From an uncultured Bacteroides sp. (GTDB lineage Bacteria > Bacteroidota > Bacteroidia > Bacteroidales > Bacteroidaceae), in contig NZ_OY787464.1 in assembly GCF_963678845.1 (NCBI RefSeq), positions 806,001-870,000 of the forward strand: a stretch of 64,000 nucleotides of DNA, given 5' to 3'. The notes beneath the pieces are model-generated. The model searched no databases. It worked only from the letters and a program-made list of their open reading frames with translations, and was not told the DNA's origin. Numbering within the stretch: position 1 is the stretch's first letter; each line of letters opens with the position of its first letter. The position numbers and the translations under genes were made by a program. Of the stretch, positions 25,965-34,274 are shown one piece after another.

Positions 25965-26240
25965 ATGACAAAAGCAGATATTGTAAACGAGGTTGCCAAA
26001 AACACAGGTATTGATAAAACTACAGTGCTTACAACAATAGAAGCATTCATGGATTCTGTAAAAGACTCCTTATCAAATGATGATAACGTTTATTTGCGTG
26101 GCTTTGGTAGTTTTGTAGTTAAGAAAAGAGCACAAAAAACGGCTCGTAATATTTCTAAAAACACTACTATCATTATTCCAGAACATAACATACCGTCGTT
26201 TAAACCTGCGAAGACTTTTACTATAGCGGTAAAGAAATAA
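25965..26240 (+). CDS. hup: Histone-like DNA-binding protein HU
   Basis: 91 residues, the classical HU/IHF length. MTKADIVNEVAKNTGIDKTTVLTTIEAFMDSVKDSL is the dimerising helical body. The beta arm includes VYLRGFGSFVVKKRAQKTARNISKNTTIIIPEHNIPSFKPAKTF, with the conserved GFGSF and a Pro (IPEHNIP) near the tip of the DNA-clasping arm. It bends DNA and compacts the nucleoid. It is distinct from the longer HU-HIG type gene at 15817. Followed closely by the 30-codon basic protein gene. Confidence 0.94.
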   Translation: MTKADIVNEVAKNTGIDKTTVLTTIEAFMDSVKDSLSNDDNVYLRGFGSFVVKKRAQKTARNISKNTTIIIPEHNIPSFKPAKTFTIAVKK

Positions 26241-26274
26241 TTAACAAGAGTATTAACCATAAAATTTTGAAGCT

Positions 26275-26367
26275 ATGCCAAGCGGAAAGAAGAAAAAAAG
26301 ACATAAGATGTCAACTCACAAGCGTAAGAAGAGACTAAGAAAGAACAGACATAAAAGCAAGAAATAA
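26275..26367 (+). CDS. 30-residue Lys/Arg-rich protein (AURKAIP1/COX24-like small ribosomal protein)
   Basis: ATG at 26275 and TAA at 26365-26367 give 30 residues starting MPSGKKKKRHKMSTHKRKKR and ending RHKSKK, more than half Lys, Arg or His. This sequence type is highly conserved in Bacteroidota and carries the AURKAIP1/COX24 signature (RKKRLRKNRH). Mitochondrial relatives are the small-subunit protein mS38, so a ribosomal role is likely. It sits 34 bp after HU and upstream of the RNase G gene, with a strong hairpin following at 26392-26436. Confidence 0.8.
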   Translation: MPSGKKKKRHKMSTHKRKKRLRKNRHKSKK

Positions 26368-26391
26368 TTTTTAGTCTGCATGACAGAAGAT

Positions 26392-26436
26392 AAAGAACAA
26401 ACTTGTAAAGACAAATGTCTTGTAAGTTTGTTCTTT
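26392..26436 (+). terminator. Long hairpin after the small basic protein gene
   Basis: AAAGAACAAACTT (26392-26404) pairs perfectly over 13 bp with AAGTTTGTTCTTT (26424-26436), with further imperfect pairing inside the loop. The trailing side is T-rich (TTCTTT). It probably ends the HU/small-protein transcript. A 20-codon frame through it (26374-26436 region) follows the stem and is not credible. Confidence 0.6.
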
Positions 26437-26511
26437 GTGTAAATGAGGTACTTTAATGAACAATAGATATAGTTTTACTGTTCATCACTTAAATTAATAA
26501 AGAAAAATATT

Positions 26512-28086
26512 GTGACAAGCGAACTGGTAGTAGACGTACAACCCAAAGAGATCTCCATTGCACTACTTGAGGACAAGAGTTTAGTGGAACTTCAAAGTGA
26601 AGGAAGAAATATTTCCTTCTCTGTGGGAAATATGTATTTAGGCCGCGTTAAGAAATTGATGCCCGGTTTAAATGCTTGCTTCGTGGATGTGGGTTACGAA
26701 AAAGATGCTTTTCTTCATTATTTAGATTTAGGTCCTCAATTTAATTCTCTACAAAAGTATGTAAAACAAACGCTAAGCGACAGAAAGAAGCTTAATCCCA
26801 TTACAAAAGCAACTATCCTTCCTGATATTGAAAAAGAAGGAACTATTTCCAATACACTAAAAGTAGGACAGGAAGTTGTTGTACAAATTGTAAAGGAACC
26901 AATTTCAACTAAAGGGCCAAGATTGACAGCCGAGATATCCTTCGCAGGAAGATATTTAGTGCTTATCCCCTTTAACGACAAGGTTTCTGTATCACAAAAA
27001 ATTAAATCAAGTGAGGAACGTGCACGACTGAAGCAGCTTCTGCAAAGCATTAAGCCAAAAAACTTTGGCGTTATTGTTCGCACAGTAGCAGAAGGTAAAA
27101 GGGTTGCTGAACTTGATGGAGAACTGAAAGTTCTTTTAAAACATTGGGAAGAAAGTATTACTAAAGTTCAAAAGGTAACCAAGTATCCAACACTTGTATA
27201 TGAAGAAACCAGCCGAACAGTTGCTTTATTGCGTGATTTGTTTAATCCTTCTTACGAAAACATATACATAAATAATGAGCATGTATATGAAGAAGTTAAG
27301 GATTATGTTACCCTCATTGCTCCTGAAAGAGCAGAAATCGTAAAGTTATACAAAGGACAGCTTCCTATCTATGACAACTTCGGCATCACTAAACAAATAA
27401 AGTCTTCATTTGGAAAGACAATATCCTACAAGAGTGGTGCATACCTGATTATTGAGCATACCGAAGCCTTACACGTGGTCGATGTCAATAGTGGCAATCG
27501 CGCAAAAGGGACAAACAGTCAGGAAGGAAATGCTTTAGAAGTTAATATGGGTGCTGCCGATGAATTAGCAAGACAACTTCGTCTCAGAGATATGGGAGGA
27601 ATTATTGTTATCGACTTTATCGATATGAATGAGGCTGAGAACAGACAAAAACTTTACGAAAGAATGTGTGCTAACATGCAACTGGACAGAGCCAAACACA
27701 ACATTTTGCCGCTAAGCAAATTCGGGTTAATGCAAATTACCCGTCAGCGTGTTCGTCCGGCAATGGATGTTAATACAAGTGAAGCTTGTCCTACCTGCTT
27801 TGGCAAAGGAACTATTAAGCCGTCCATTCTTTTTACAGATACTTTAGAGAATAAAATTGATTACCTTGTAAACAAACTAAAGGTAAAGAAATTCACACTT
27901 CACATTCACCCGTATATTGATGCTTATGTAAATCAAGGATTAATTTCTTTGAAACGTAAGTGGCAAGTAAAATACGGATTTGGTATTAAGATTATTCCTA
28001 ATCAAAAGCTCGCCTTCCTGGAATATATATTCTATGATTCAAATGGCGAAGAGATTGATATGAAAGAAGAAATCGAAATTAAATAA
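26512..28086 (+). CDS. rng: RNase E/G family ribonuclease (RNase G type)
   Basis: 524 residues from a GTG start; no in-frame ATG precedes the conserved N-terminus (MTSELVVDVQPKEISIALLEDKSLVELQSE). It shows the S1-like RNA-binding segment (FSVGNMYLGRVKKLMPGLNACFVDVGYEKDAFLHY), the catalytic region with metal-binding acidic residues (VVDVNSGNRAKGTNSQEGNALEVN and GGIIVIDFIDM), and the CPTCFGKG zinc-link motif. It lacks the long C-terminal scaffold of E. coli RNase E, so RNase G is the better name. It acts in rRNA maturation and mRNA decay. A clear intrinsic terminator follows 6 bp after the stop. Confidence 0.93.
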   Translation: MTSELVVDVQPKEISIALLEDKSLVELQSEGRNISFSVGNMYLGRVKKLMPGLNACFVDVGYEKDAFLHYLDLGPQFNSLQKYVKQTLSDRKKLNPITKATILPDIEKEGTISNTLKVGQEVVVQIVKEPISTKGPRLTAEISFAGRYLVLIPFNDKVSVSQKIKSSEERARLKQLLQSIKPKNFGVIVRTVAEGKRVAELDGELKVLLKHWEESITKVQKVTKYPTLVYEETSRTVALLRDLFNPSYENIYINNEHVYEEVKDYVTLIAPERAEIVKLYKGQLPIYDNFGITKQIKSSFGKTISYKSGAYLIIEHTEALHVVDVNSGNRAKGTNSQEGNALEVNMGAADELARQLRLRDMGGIIVIDFIDMNEAENRQKLYERMCANMQLDRAKHNILPLSKFGLMQITRQRVRPAMDVNTSEACPTCFGKGTIKPSILFTDTLENKIDYLVNKLKVKKFTLHIHPYIDAYVNQGLISLKRKWQVKYGFGIKIIPNQKLAFLEYIFYDSNGEEIDMKEEIEIK

Positions 28087-28091
28087 AAGAA

Positions 28092-28125
28092 AAAGGCTGC
28101 TTATTAAAAGCAGCCTTTCTTTTTG
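28092..28125 (+). terminator. Intrinsic terminator of the RNase G gene
   Basis: AAAGGCTGC (28092-28100), a 9-nt loop, GCAGCCTTT (28110-28118), then CTTTTT. Perfect stem with a T-run, directly after the stop. Confidence 0.9.
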
Positions 28126-28340
28126 GTTATTGCCTGGCATTTGAGAAGACAAATGAGTTACCAAGAAAATATAACAAGTTACTAATTGCTGAGTAGTTAG
28201 TCAATTAGTTACCTGTTTCCAGAATATAAATCAATAAACGAACGTAATCTCCTGAATATAACTATATTTAAACTATATAATCGCATCTTTCCAATAAAAA
28301 GGACTACATTTGTTAATGTTGAATTTTAAATAAAATTGAA
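28126..28340. other. Intergenic region with a dyad and a -7 box
   Basis: GTTACTAATTG (28178-28188) and CAATTAGTTAC (28202-28212) form an inverted repeat with one mismatch. GTTAC-like words recur near 28157, 28178 and 28208. TACATTTG at 28305-28312 is a TAnnTTTG box 28 bp before the small lysine-rich frame at 28341; no matching -33 element is clear. Confidence 0.4.
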
Positions 28341-28481
28341 ATGAAAGGTAAAGACAAAATGCGTGAGACTAAAAAAGAGAAACAAGCAACGACTACTGTT
28401 AAAGAGAAATCTGAGTATCAAAAAGAGAAATCAAGAAGTAGCTCCGTTGAGACTGTAACAATTGGGACTAAGAAGAAATAA
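28341..28481 (+). CDS. 46-residue Lys/Ser/Thr-rich small protein, hypothetical
   Basis: ATG at 28341, TAA at 28479-28481. The product begins MKGKDKMRETKKEKQATTTV and ends VTIGTKKK. It is very hydrophilic, has no Cys or Trp, and is likely disordered. A -7 box (28305-28312) lies at a suitable distance and the ATG follows an A-rich tract as usual in Bacteroidota. Whether it is translated cannot be decided by eye; the composition could reflect AT/A-rich DNA, but a promoter match plus a frame free of stops argues for a real gene. Function unknown. Confidence 0.45.
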   Translation: MKGKDKMRETKKEKQATTTVKEKSEYQKEKSRSSSVETVTIGTKKK

Positions 28482-28580
28482 AAGTTTTTCTTTCTCTGAA
28501 GCAATGACTACAACTAAGTATTGGTCACTGTCTTTTAATGATAAGTATTTGTAGAGACAAGGTGACAAAACCAAAGACAA

Positions 28581-29879
28581 TTATTTAAAGAGAATACGAA
28601 AGCGGGTTAAGCCATCCTCGTAAGTACGCAATGAGAATGTACAACCATGTTTTTGAAGTACTTCGCGAATAAAAATCAACCCTATTCCCTGCCCTGTTGG
28701 TTTGGTGGAGAAGAATGGGCTAAAAAGTTTTGTTGCTGCCTCTTTACTAATACCCTTGCCTGTATCGGCAATTTCCAGACAAACAGGATTTATAGTGGTA
28801 CGAATATAAATTTCTCCGTTTGTTTCAATACTTTCTGCTGCATTCTTTATGATATTAACCATCACTTGTTCAAATAAGGATGGATCAACATTTACCACAT
28901 CCAGCTCCTCACAAAGATTAAGGTTTATTGAGATGTTACGATTCTGACAGATTGTTTCCATAAAACGCTTACAGGAAGCCACTAATTCATTCAGATTCAT
29001 TCTGCAAAGCCGCGGTTCGGGAATCTTAACCACATCTGCAAAGTTTGTTATGAAACGACTCATACTAAAGCATCGGTCAATACAAATACGCATCACCTCA
29101 CGGATGTCTTCCGTATTTTCAACTTCGGCTAAGGTCATTTCTACTGTATCAAGCGTGGATGTTATGCCGGCTGTAGTATTATTCACTTCGTGGGCAATCA
29201 TACGAATTACTTTTTCATACGCCTTTTTCTCGGCCTTCATCACCTCATCGGTCAGACTTTCCAATAATATGAATGGATGCTGAAAGCCTTGATCTACAAA
29301 GGAAGAGTAAGTACATCTATAAATATTCGCATCATTTAGCTGCACAGTGCGGGTGTCATTAAGAGATAAAGCGGCAAGCTCTTCGGCTAATGGAGAATCC
29401 AGATCCGAAAGTCTTTTGTCTATGACTTCTTCTTCAGAGTAAATGCCAAGTACTTTTATTGCGGCAGGATTAAGAGACGTTATTCTTTCATCATAGTTGA
29501 GAATAATCACCCCCATGGGCGAAGCATTAATCAGCAAATCAAGAAAAGAGTTCTGTTCCCTAAGCCGGAGTCGTTCATTTTTCAGCTGTTCCATCATCCG
29601 GTTAAAAACGTTCACCACCCGGTCTGCTTCATATTGTCCCACCTTGCTGAGCCGCGAACTAAAGTCCTGCTCTTTGAGTAATTCCATTCCGTTTCCAATG
29701 GTATGCAGAGGCTTTACTATTTTCCGATAAAAAATGATAAGAAGCAAGGCTGTAATCGCTATAAGCCCTTCGAGGAGAAAGAACATCCACGAACTTTTCT
29801 GCATAACAAAATAAGTCAGCATAGAAAGTATTACCAATAGCAAAGAAGTGAATATCCAAAAGAGGCTTTTTAGTTTCAT
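28581..29879 (-). CDS. NtrB-like membrane histidine kinase
   Basis: 432 residues. Two membrane helices at the N-terminus (FWIFTSLLLVILSMLTYFVM and FFLLEGLIAITALLLIIFY) are separated by only a few residues, so it has almost no periplasmic sensor. A HAMP segment (YEADRVVNVFNRMMEQLKNE), a PAS domain (LINASPMGVIILNYDERITSLNPAAIKVLGI), the H-box RMIAHEVNNTTAGITSTLD with the phospho-acceptor His, and the ATPase follow: N-box NIIKNAAESI, G1 ADTGKGIS, G2 KPTGQGIGLIFIREV. It is the expected partner of the sigma54-type regulator 7 bp upstream and lies at the end of the export locus. The short loop suggests sensing within the membrane or cytoplasm. Confidence 0.88.
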   Translation of the reverse strand: MKLKSLFWIFTSLLLVILSMLTYFVMQKSSWMFFLLEGLIAITALLLIIFYRKIVKPLHTIGNGMELLKEQDFSSRLSKVGQYEADRVVNVFNRMMEQLKNERLRLREQNSFLDLLINASPMGVIILNYDERITSLNPAAIKVLGIYSEEEVIDKRLSDLDSPLAEELAALSLNDTRTVQLNDANIYRCTYSSFVDQGFQHPFILLESLTDEVMKAEKKAYEKVIRMIAHEVNNTTAGITSTLDTVEMTLAEVENTEDIREVMRICIDRCFSMSRFITNFADVVKIPEPRLCRMNLNELVASCKRFMETICQNRNISINLNLCEELDVVNVDPSLFEQVMVNIIKNAAESIETNGEIYIRTTINPVCLEIADTGKGISKEAATKLFSPFFSTKPTGQGIGLIFIREVLQKHGCTFSLRTYEDGLTRFRILFK

Positions 29880-29886
29880 ATTTCAG

Positions 29887-31242
29887 CTAATAATTTATTC
29901 CATATTTCTCTAGTCGGCGGTAAAGGGCTGCCCTGCTAATCCCTAGCGATAGAGCTACTTGAGACAGATTTCCATTCTGCAATTCCAGTGTATGAAGTAT
30001 GGTTTGCCGCTCAATCTCGTCGAGCGTCATTCCGGGCCGAATTACAGACTGAGGTTCATCCCTTCGTTGATACTGACTTTCAAAGTCGGATGCTTCGAGA
30101 GTATCTTTTCCACTCACCAGGATAGTCCGCTCCACCAGATTCTTAAGCTCACGGATATTACCCGGATAAGGCAAAGATTGCAAAAACATTATGGCATCCT
30201 GAGAAAACTTAACCGGAGAAAGCGCATTCAGTTTTGTTTGATGATCGGCAAAATGGCGTGCCAATAGAGGTATATCCTCTTTCCTTTCCCTTAACGAAGG
30301 CAAGTGAATGGTGATAAGATTAATACGATAGAAAAGGTCTTCACGGAAAGTCCGTTCATTGACCATGTTTCGCAGATCACAATTGGTGGCACTCACCACA
30401 CGGACATCCACTTTTCGCGGACGGCTATCGCCAAGGACCTCAAATGTCTGGTCTTGCAATACCCTAAGTAGCTTCACCTGACAAGAAAGATCCAGGTCGC
30501 CGATTTCATCCAAGAAGATTGTTCCTTTATTTGCTAGTTCAAATCGTCCGGTCCTATCGGAAGAGGCATCTGTAAATGCTCCTTTCTTGTGCCCAAACAT
30601 TTCGCTTTCAAACAGACTTTGTGAGATCCCTCCCAAGTTTACCTTGACAAACGATTCTTTCATTCGCCCACTATTCACGTGTATAGCCTCAGCAATGAGT
30701 TCTTTTCCCGTGCCACTTTCACCCGTAATAAGCACAGATGCATTGGTGCGGGCAATGCGCCCCACGGTATTAAGCACTGCCATCAGGGCAGCCGATTTTC
30801 CTACAATTTTATAAAAGTGGAATTTACCGTCCACTTCTGTACGGTTCATCTCCTTAGGCATTTCTTCTTTCTGTTCAGTAAGGTCAATTGCCGTACGGAT
30901 GGACTTCAGTAACTGCTCATTGTTCCATGGTTTGGTTACAAAATCGAATGCTCCAGTCTGCATTCCTTGCACAGCAAGTGCTATAGAGCCCCAGGCAGTC
31001 ATTAGAATAACGGGAACATCTGGGCAAAAGATCTTTACCTGTTTCAATAAGATGAGCCCTTCCTCACCCGAAGTAGTAAGCGAAAAATTCATATCCATCA
31101 GAATTAACTGAGGAACAACAGAACGAACCACTTCAATCGCCGCTTTTGGATTAGAAACAGCTTCAGCCTCATATCCTACCCGCTTTAGCAGAAAAGTTAA
31201 AGAGGAACGTACCGCCTGATCATCGTCTATTATTAGAATCAT
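29887..31242 (-). CDS. NtrC-family sigma54-dependent response regulator
   Basis: 451 residues in three domains: receiver (1-120) with Asp50 in LILMDMNF and Lys104 in VTKPWN; AAA+ domain (about 145-375) with Walker A GESGTGKE at 174, Walker B GTIFLDEIGDL and arginine-finger region FREDLFYRIN; and a Fis-type helix-turn-helix at the end (GNLSQVALSLGISRAALYRRLEKYGI). The sigma54-contact loop reads GAFTDA (221-226) rather than the textbook GAFTGA. It should activate sigma54 promoters when phosphorylated by the adjacent kinase; the best candidate target is the promoter at 40844-40860 in front of this same export locus. Confidence 0.9.
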   Translation of the reverse strand: MILIIDDDQAVRSSLTFLLKRVGYEAEAVSNPKAAIEVVRSVVPQLILMDMNFSLTTSGEEGLILLKQVKIFCPDVPVILMTAWGSIALAVQGMQTGAFDFVTKPWNNEQLLKSIRTAIDLTEQKEEMPKEMNRTEVDGKFHFYKIVGKSAALMAVLNTVGRIARTNASVLITGESGTGKELIAEAIHVNSGRMKESFVKVNLGGISQSLFESEMFGHKKGAFTDASSDRTGRFELANKGTIFLDEIGDLDLSCQVKLLRVLQDQTFEVLGDSRPRKVDVRVVSATNCDLRNMVNERTFREDLFYRINLITIHLPSLRERKEDIPLLARHFADHQTKLNALSPVKFSQDAIMFLQSLPYPGNIRELKNLVERTILVSGKDTLEASDFESQYQRRDEPQSVIRPGMTLDEIERQTILHTLELQNGNLSQVALSLGISRAALYRRLEKYGINY

Positions 31243-31271
31243 AATTGAATGAATTTCTGCAAATATAGTTA

Positions 31272-32741
31272 TTATTTTTTCACAATAGCCTCAAATTCGG
31301 CATCGAGTGTTGTATTCTTTTGAAAATCATAAAGTGTTAGGCTGCGAATCTGATAATAATAGTACCAGTACTTATAAAGTTCTGAAATGTGCTTTTGCCT
31401 GGCATCATCCTTACTAGTCTGTGCATCATTTAAATCCAGCGTATTTATTTTCCCTATAAGAAACGTTTCAATGGATGTTTTATACCGTTGCCGGGCAATA
31501 TCATCGGCTTCAGTGGCAATATTAAGCTGCATGGCCTGATTATTAAACTGCTCTACCAGTAAGAAAATATCCTGATTAAAATCCATCTGTTCCTGTTTTA
31601 TTTTTGAAACAACGACTGCCCTGTTACTTTCTGCCACTTTTACTTTACCACGACGTTTCCCCCAATCAAGAATAGGAATCTTCATGCCCACCTGTACAAT
31701 CTGGTTATCCATCAAGTTATGGTAGGTAGAACTAAAATCCTTATCCTGCCCTGTATAGCCTACTGAGGCAAAAAGATCAATGCTTCGCAGAGCACCTTTG
31801 GCCGAAGCCACGTTATAATCGGCTTCCAACTGACGGCGACGAATGTTTTGAGCAAAGGAATTATTTTCGTGCGCCTTACCCAGCACCGTTTGATAGTCTA
31901 CATTCAACAGAGGAACCGTAGCCGGAACTTGGGGTTCAAGATTTTCCTGTTCGCTTAATCCCAAAAAAGAACGGAGCTTAAACATCTTAGCGTTGAGATT
32001 ACTTTGCATTTCCGTAACGCTCCCCTTTGCCTTAAGTGCAGCAAGTTTTAATTGCAGCACCTCATTCTCGGAAATCTGTCCCATCTTTCTTTTTGCCAAG
32101 GCAACCTCATAAAGTCTGTCGGCATTCTGTAAATTTTGACGGGCAATGTTCAGGTTCTCTTTTGCCAGCAAGAGCTCAAAGAAATCAGTAATTGCCTTCA
32201 TTGTCACCTTCTCCGTGCTCTCTACATAAGCAGCTTTGGCCTCAGCATATCGCACCGGTTCAATCTTCCGTTGCCACTTCAGGTTGTTCACATTAAATAT
32301 AGGTTGAGTGAGTGTAAGCCCCACGGGCACGCTCATAAATTGACGTGTGCCACCTGCACCAAGCTGTTCCAGATAATCGAGCGAAGAAGTGAGAGATAAC
32401 TTACCACCCGTTACCCAAATATTCTGATCAATGGAAAGCTGTCCGGAAAGTCCCAGAGAGTTATTGCGCACAAAAGTATATGATCCGTCACTTTGCTGAT
32501 AGGAACTATAGCTTTTATTATAGGAAGGCAATGTTCCCTTAAAGCTAACCTCGGGAAGCATATCGGCACGATGAGTGCGATACTCCCAATAAGCGGTTTT
32601 CAATTCATTGAGTGCCACAGCAGCATCCACGCTCTGCACGCGCGCCAATGTTATGGTTTCATCCAGTGAAAGTTGTCTTTGTGCGTTTGCCTCACAGGAA
32701 AATGCGGAAAGAATAATGACTAATAATATAACTATAACCAT
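31272..32741 (-). CDS. TolC-family outer-membrane channel of the MacAB-type exporter
   Basis: 489 residues. Signal peptide (MVIVILLVIILSAFSCEANAQRQ) followed by TolC-type repeated alpha-hairpins (LSLDETITLARVQSVDAAVALNELKTAYWEYRTHRAD, MKAITDFFELLLAKENLNIARQNLQNADRLYEVALAKRKMGQISENEVLQLKLAALKA) and a second repeat with KVAESNRAVVVSKIKQEQMDFNQDI. It provides the outer-membrane exit for the permease/ATPase/adaptor system upstream on the same strand. A 156-bp gap containing a four-copy TGTACA array separates it from the preceding permease gene, whereas other genes in the locus are tightly packed; it may have an independent level of control. Confidence 0.9.
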   Translation of the reverse strand: MVIVILLVIILSAFSCEANAQRQLSLDETITLARVQSVDAAVALNELKTAYWEYRTHRADMLPEVSFKGTLPSYNKSYSSYQQSDGSYTFVRNNSLGLSGQLSIDQNIWVTGGKLSLTSSLDYLEQLGAGGTRQFMSVPVGLTLTQPIFNVNNLKWQRKIEPVRYAEAKAAYVESTEKVTMKAITDFFELLLAKENLNIARQNLQNADRLYEVALAKRKMGQISENEVLQLKLAALKAKGSVTEMQSNLNAKMFKLRSFLGLSEQENLEPQVPATVPLLNVDYQTVLGKAHENNSFAQNIRRRQLEADYNVASAKGALRSIDLFASVGYTGQDKDFSSTYHNLMDNQIVQVGMKIPILDWGKRRGKVKVAESNRAVVVSKIKQEQMDFNQDIFLLVEQFNNQAMQLNIATEADDIARQRYKTSIETFLIGKINTLDLNDAQTSKDDARQKHISELYKYWYYYYQIRSLTLYDFQKNTTLDAEFEAIVKK

Positions 32742-32776
32742 ATATTTAATTTATTAAACCAGACTTCATTGTATCC

Positions 32777-32862
32777 TTGTACAAAAGAATGCAATCTTTT
32801 GTACAGAAGAATGATTTGTTTTGTACAAAAGAATACAATCTTCTGTACAAAAGAATTAAAAC
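32777..32862. repeat. Four TGTACA units at exact 22-bp period upstream of the tolC-like gene
   Basis: The word GTACA begins at 32779, 32801, 32823 and 32845, exactly 22 bp apart. Units read roughly YTGTACARAAGAAT followed by a variable tail. CTTTTGTACAGAAG (32796-32809) and CTTCTGTACAAAAG (32840-32853) are perfect 14-bp inverted copies. The array lies 38 bp upstream of the tolC-like ATG in a gene-to-gene gap. Related arrays occur at 42677 and 52872. Confidence 0.8.
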
Positions 32863-32897
32863 CATTCCTTTTATATTTAAAATCTTTCTCCAGCCAT

Positions 32898-34169
32898 TTA
32901 TTGTTCATGAAGAACTTCTGCCGGCTGTATCTTCATTGCCTGACGAGCCGGATACCAGATGCCCAGAATAATCATGCCGATCATCAACAAATAGGTTATC
33001 GCAATTCCTATAAGGAAACGCATAAACGTAAAATCCATCCGGTCAACATCAACCAAATCAGCATGGCCAATATTAAAACTCACCACCGCTGCCGGAATAA
33101 TAGCCAAAGTAAGTAACACCAATCCTTCAGCAATCAACAATCCACGTAGACTTGTACGTGTAGAGCCAAGGGCAATTCGCAATCCCATCTCTCCTCTACG
33201 GTAAGCCGTGCGAAACCAAAATGTTCCAATAATACCAAGGAAGATATTTACCATAAGGAAAAACACTACTGCCAAATGGCTCTTCAAGTCATTGATATCT
33301 CCGGTCATTTTAAGATAAGAATTGCGTATATCGGCAAATGATTGCACATCGAGCAAAAAGATGTTGCCCACTCTTAATTGGTGAGTCATGTCTTTCCGAA
33401 AATGGGTAATAAAATCATGATCGACATCTGGAGTAACACGAATACAGATTTCTAAATGCGAATAGAAAGAAGTAGTATCTTTTGCAATATCTGATTCCTT
33501 TATCCCTAAAAAGCAGCAAGGATATGTTTTATTAAAATCGCTGCGACGCATAAAGGTCGTAACTCCACCTACCCGATATTTCGTAGAGTCTTTGGCTATA
33601 CTAGTTAAAGTTTTACCTATAGCAGAACGGTTATTGCCCATAAACTCAGTTTCAGCATCTTTAGAAATAACAATAGATTTCTCCTGAGCGATGGCAGAGA
33701 CCAATGGTTCTATATCCCCTTGAGGAGTAGTAACTTTAAATACACGGAAGAAATCAGGAGTGACCCTTCTTACCTGCATATTCACTGATGCTGTATCTTT
33801 TAGAAAATTATTATCCGATTCACTCCCATCATAGGGATATGCAGCATGAGATAAACTAACAGCCTCAACTCCGGCATAGTTGCGAATACGGTTAATTGCT
33901 GTCATAAAGGCCTCACTGGAAGATGCTTTATCTTTGTTCAGCGAAATATATTCATTGCTTTCTGAAGGCAATTCATCTAAACGAATTTTGTAAGTATGCT
34001 CAATATTGAAACCGGTAGGAGTATAAAATGTATTTGCAGTAACAAACAAATAGTCTACAATATACCAAATAAATATAGTCACCAGAAATAACTCTCCCCA
34101 TAACAATGCATTAACTGCACGTTGCGTCCAAATTTGTTTTAAAATATGTTTTATCATCTTATTTATCAT
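32898..34169 (-). CDS. MacB-like FtsX permease, B-type, full length (downstream copy)
   Basis: 423 residues; the true start may be the second Met (MIKHILKQIW). One N-terminal helix (NALLWGELFLVTIFIWYIVDYLF), a large MacB-like periplasmic domain (about 45-270), then three C-terminal helices (LAVVFFLMVNIFLGIIGTFWF, GLLIAEGLVLLTLAIIPAAVVSF, FLIGIAITYLLMIGMIILGIWY) ending QPAEVLHEQ. It forms the second permease of a pair with the A-type gene at 34916. Its first 217 codons are duplicated exactly in the next frame upstream because of a 757-bp tandem duplication. Substrate unknown; relatives move peptides, toxins or lipids. Confidence 0.85.
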   Translation of the reverse strand: MINKMIKHILKQIWTQRAVNALLWGELFLVTIFIWYIVDYLFVTANTFYTPTGFNIEHTYKIRLDELPSESNEYISLNKDKASSSEAFMTAINRIRNYAGVEAVSLSHAAYPYDGSESDNNFLKDTASVNMQVRRVTPDFFRVFKVTTPQGDIEPLVSAIAQEKSIVISKDAETEFMGNNRSAIGKTLTSIAKDSTKYRVGGVTTFMRRSDFNKTYPCCFLGIKESDIAKDTTSFYSHLEICIRVTPDVDHDFITHFRKDMTHQLRVGNIFLLDVQSFADIRNSYLKMTGDINDLKSHLAVVFFLMVNIFLGIIGTFWFRTAYRRGEMGLRIALGSTRTSLRGLLIAEGLVLLTLAIIPAAVVSFNIGHADLVDVDRMDFTFMRFLIGIAITYLLMIGMIILGIWYPARQAMKIQPAEVLHEQ

Positions 34170-34274
34170 TTAGAGCATTTACAATATTAGTTCGAGAAGC
34201 CTTCCAGGCTGGAATTCCGGCACTAAGCATATTTAGTAAAAAACAGAATAAAAATGCATATAAAAAGATGGAAG
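33518..34274. repeat. 757-bp tandem duplication, copy 1
   Basis: Copy boundaries were found by walking outward from the duplicated start codons (offset 757): the base before 33518 is c, the base before 34275 is g, and identity then runs to 34274/35031. Translations across both copies are identical. It covers the 5' 652 bp of the B-type permease gene and the 3' end of the A-type gene. Confidence 0.9.

Noticed and set aside
26374..26436. 20-codon frame after the small basic protein gene
   Set aside because: It coincides with the 13-bp hairpin terminator, so the frame is better explained by RNA structure.
28141..28230. A further 22-bp array with GTTAC/AGTTACC words
   Set aside because: Spacings are 21 and then irregular (18-30 bp); an ordinary inverted repeat explains the sequence better.
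32777..32862. CRISPR-like reading of the 22-bp arrays
   Set aside because: The repeat core is about 6-14 bp with 22-bp period, far too short for a CRISPR repeat-spacer unit, and no cas genes are present.
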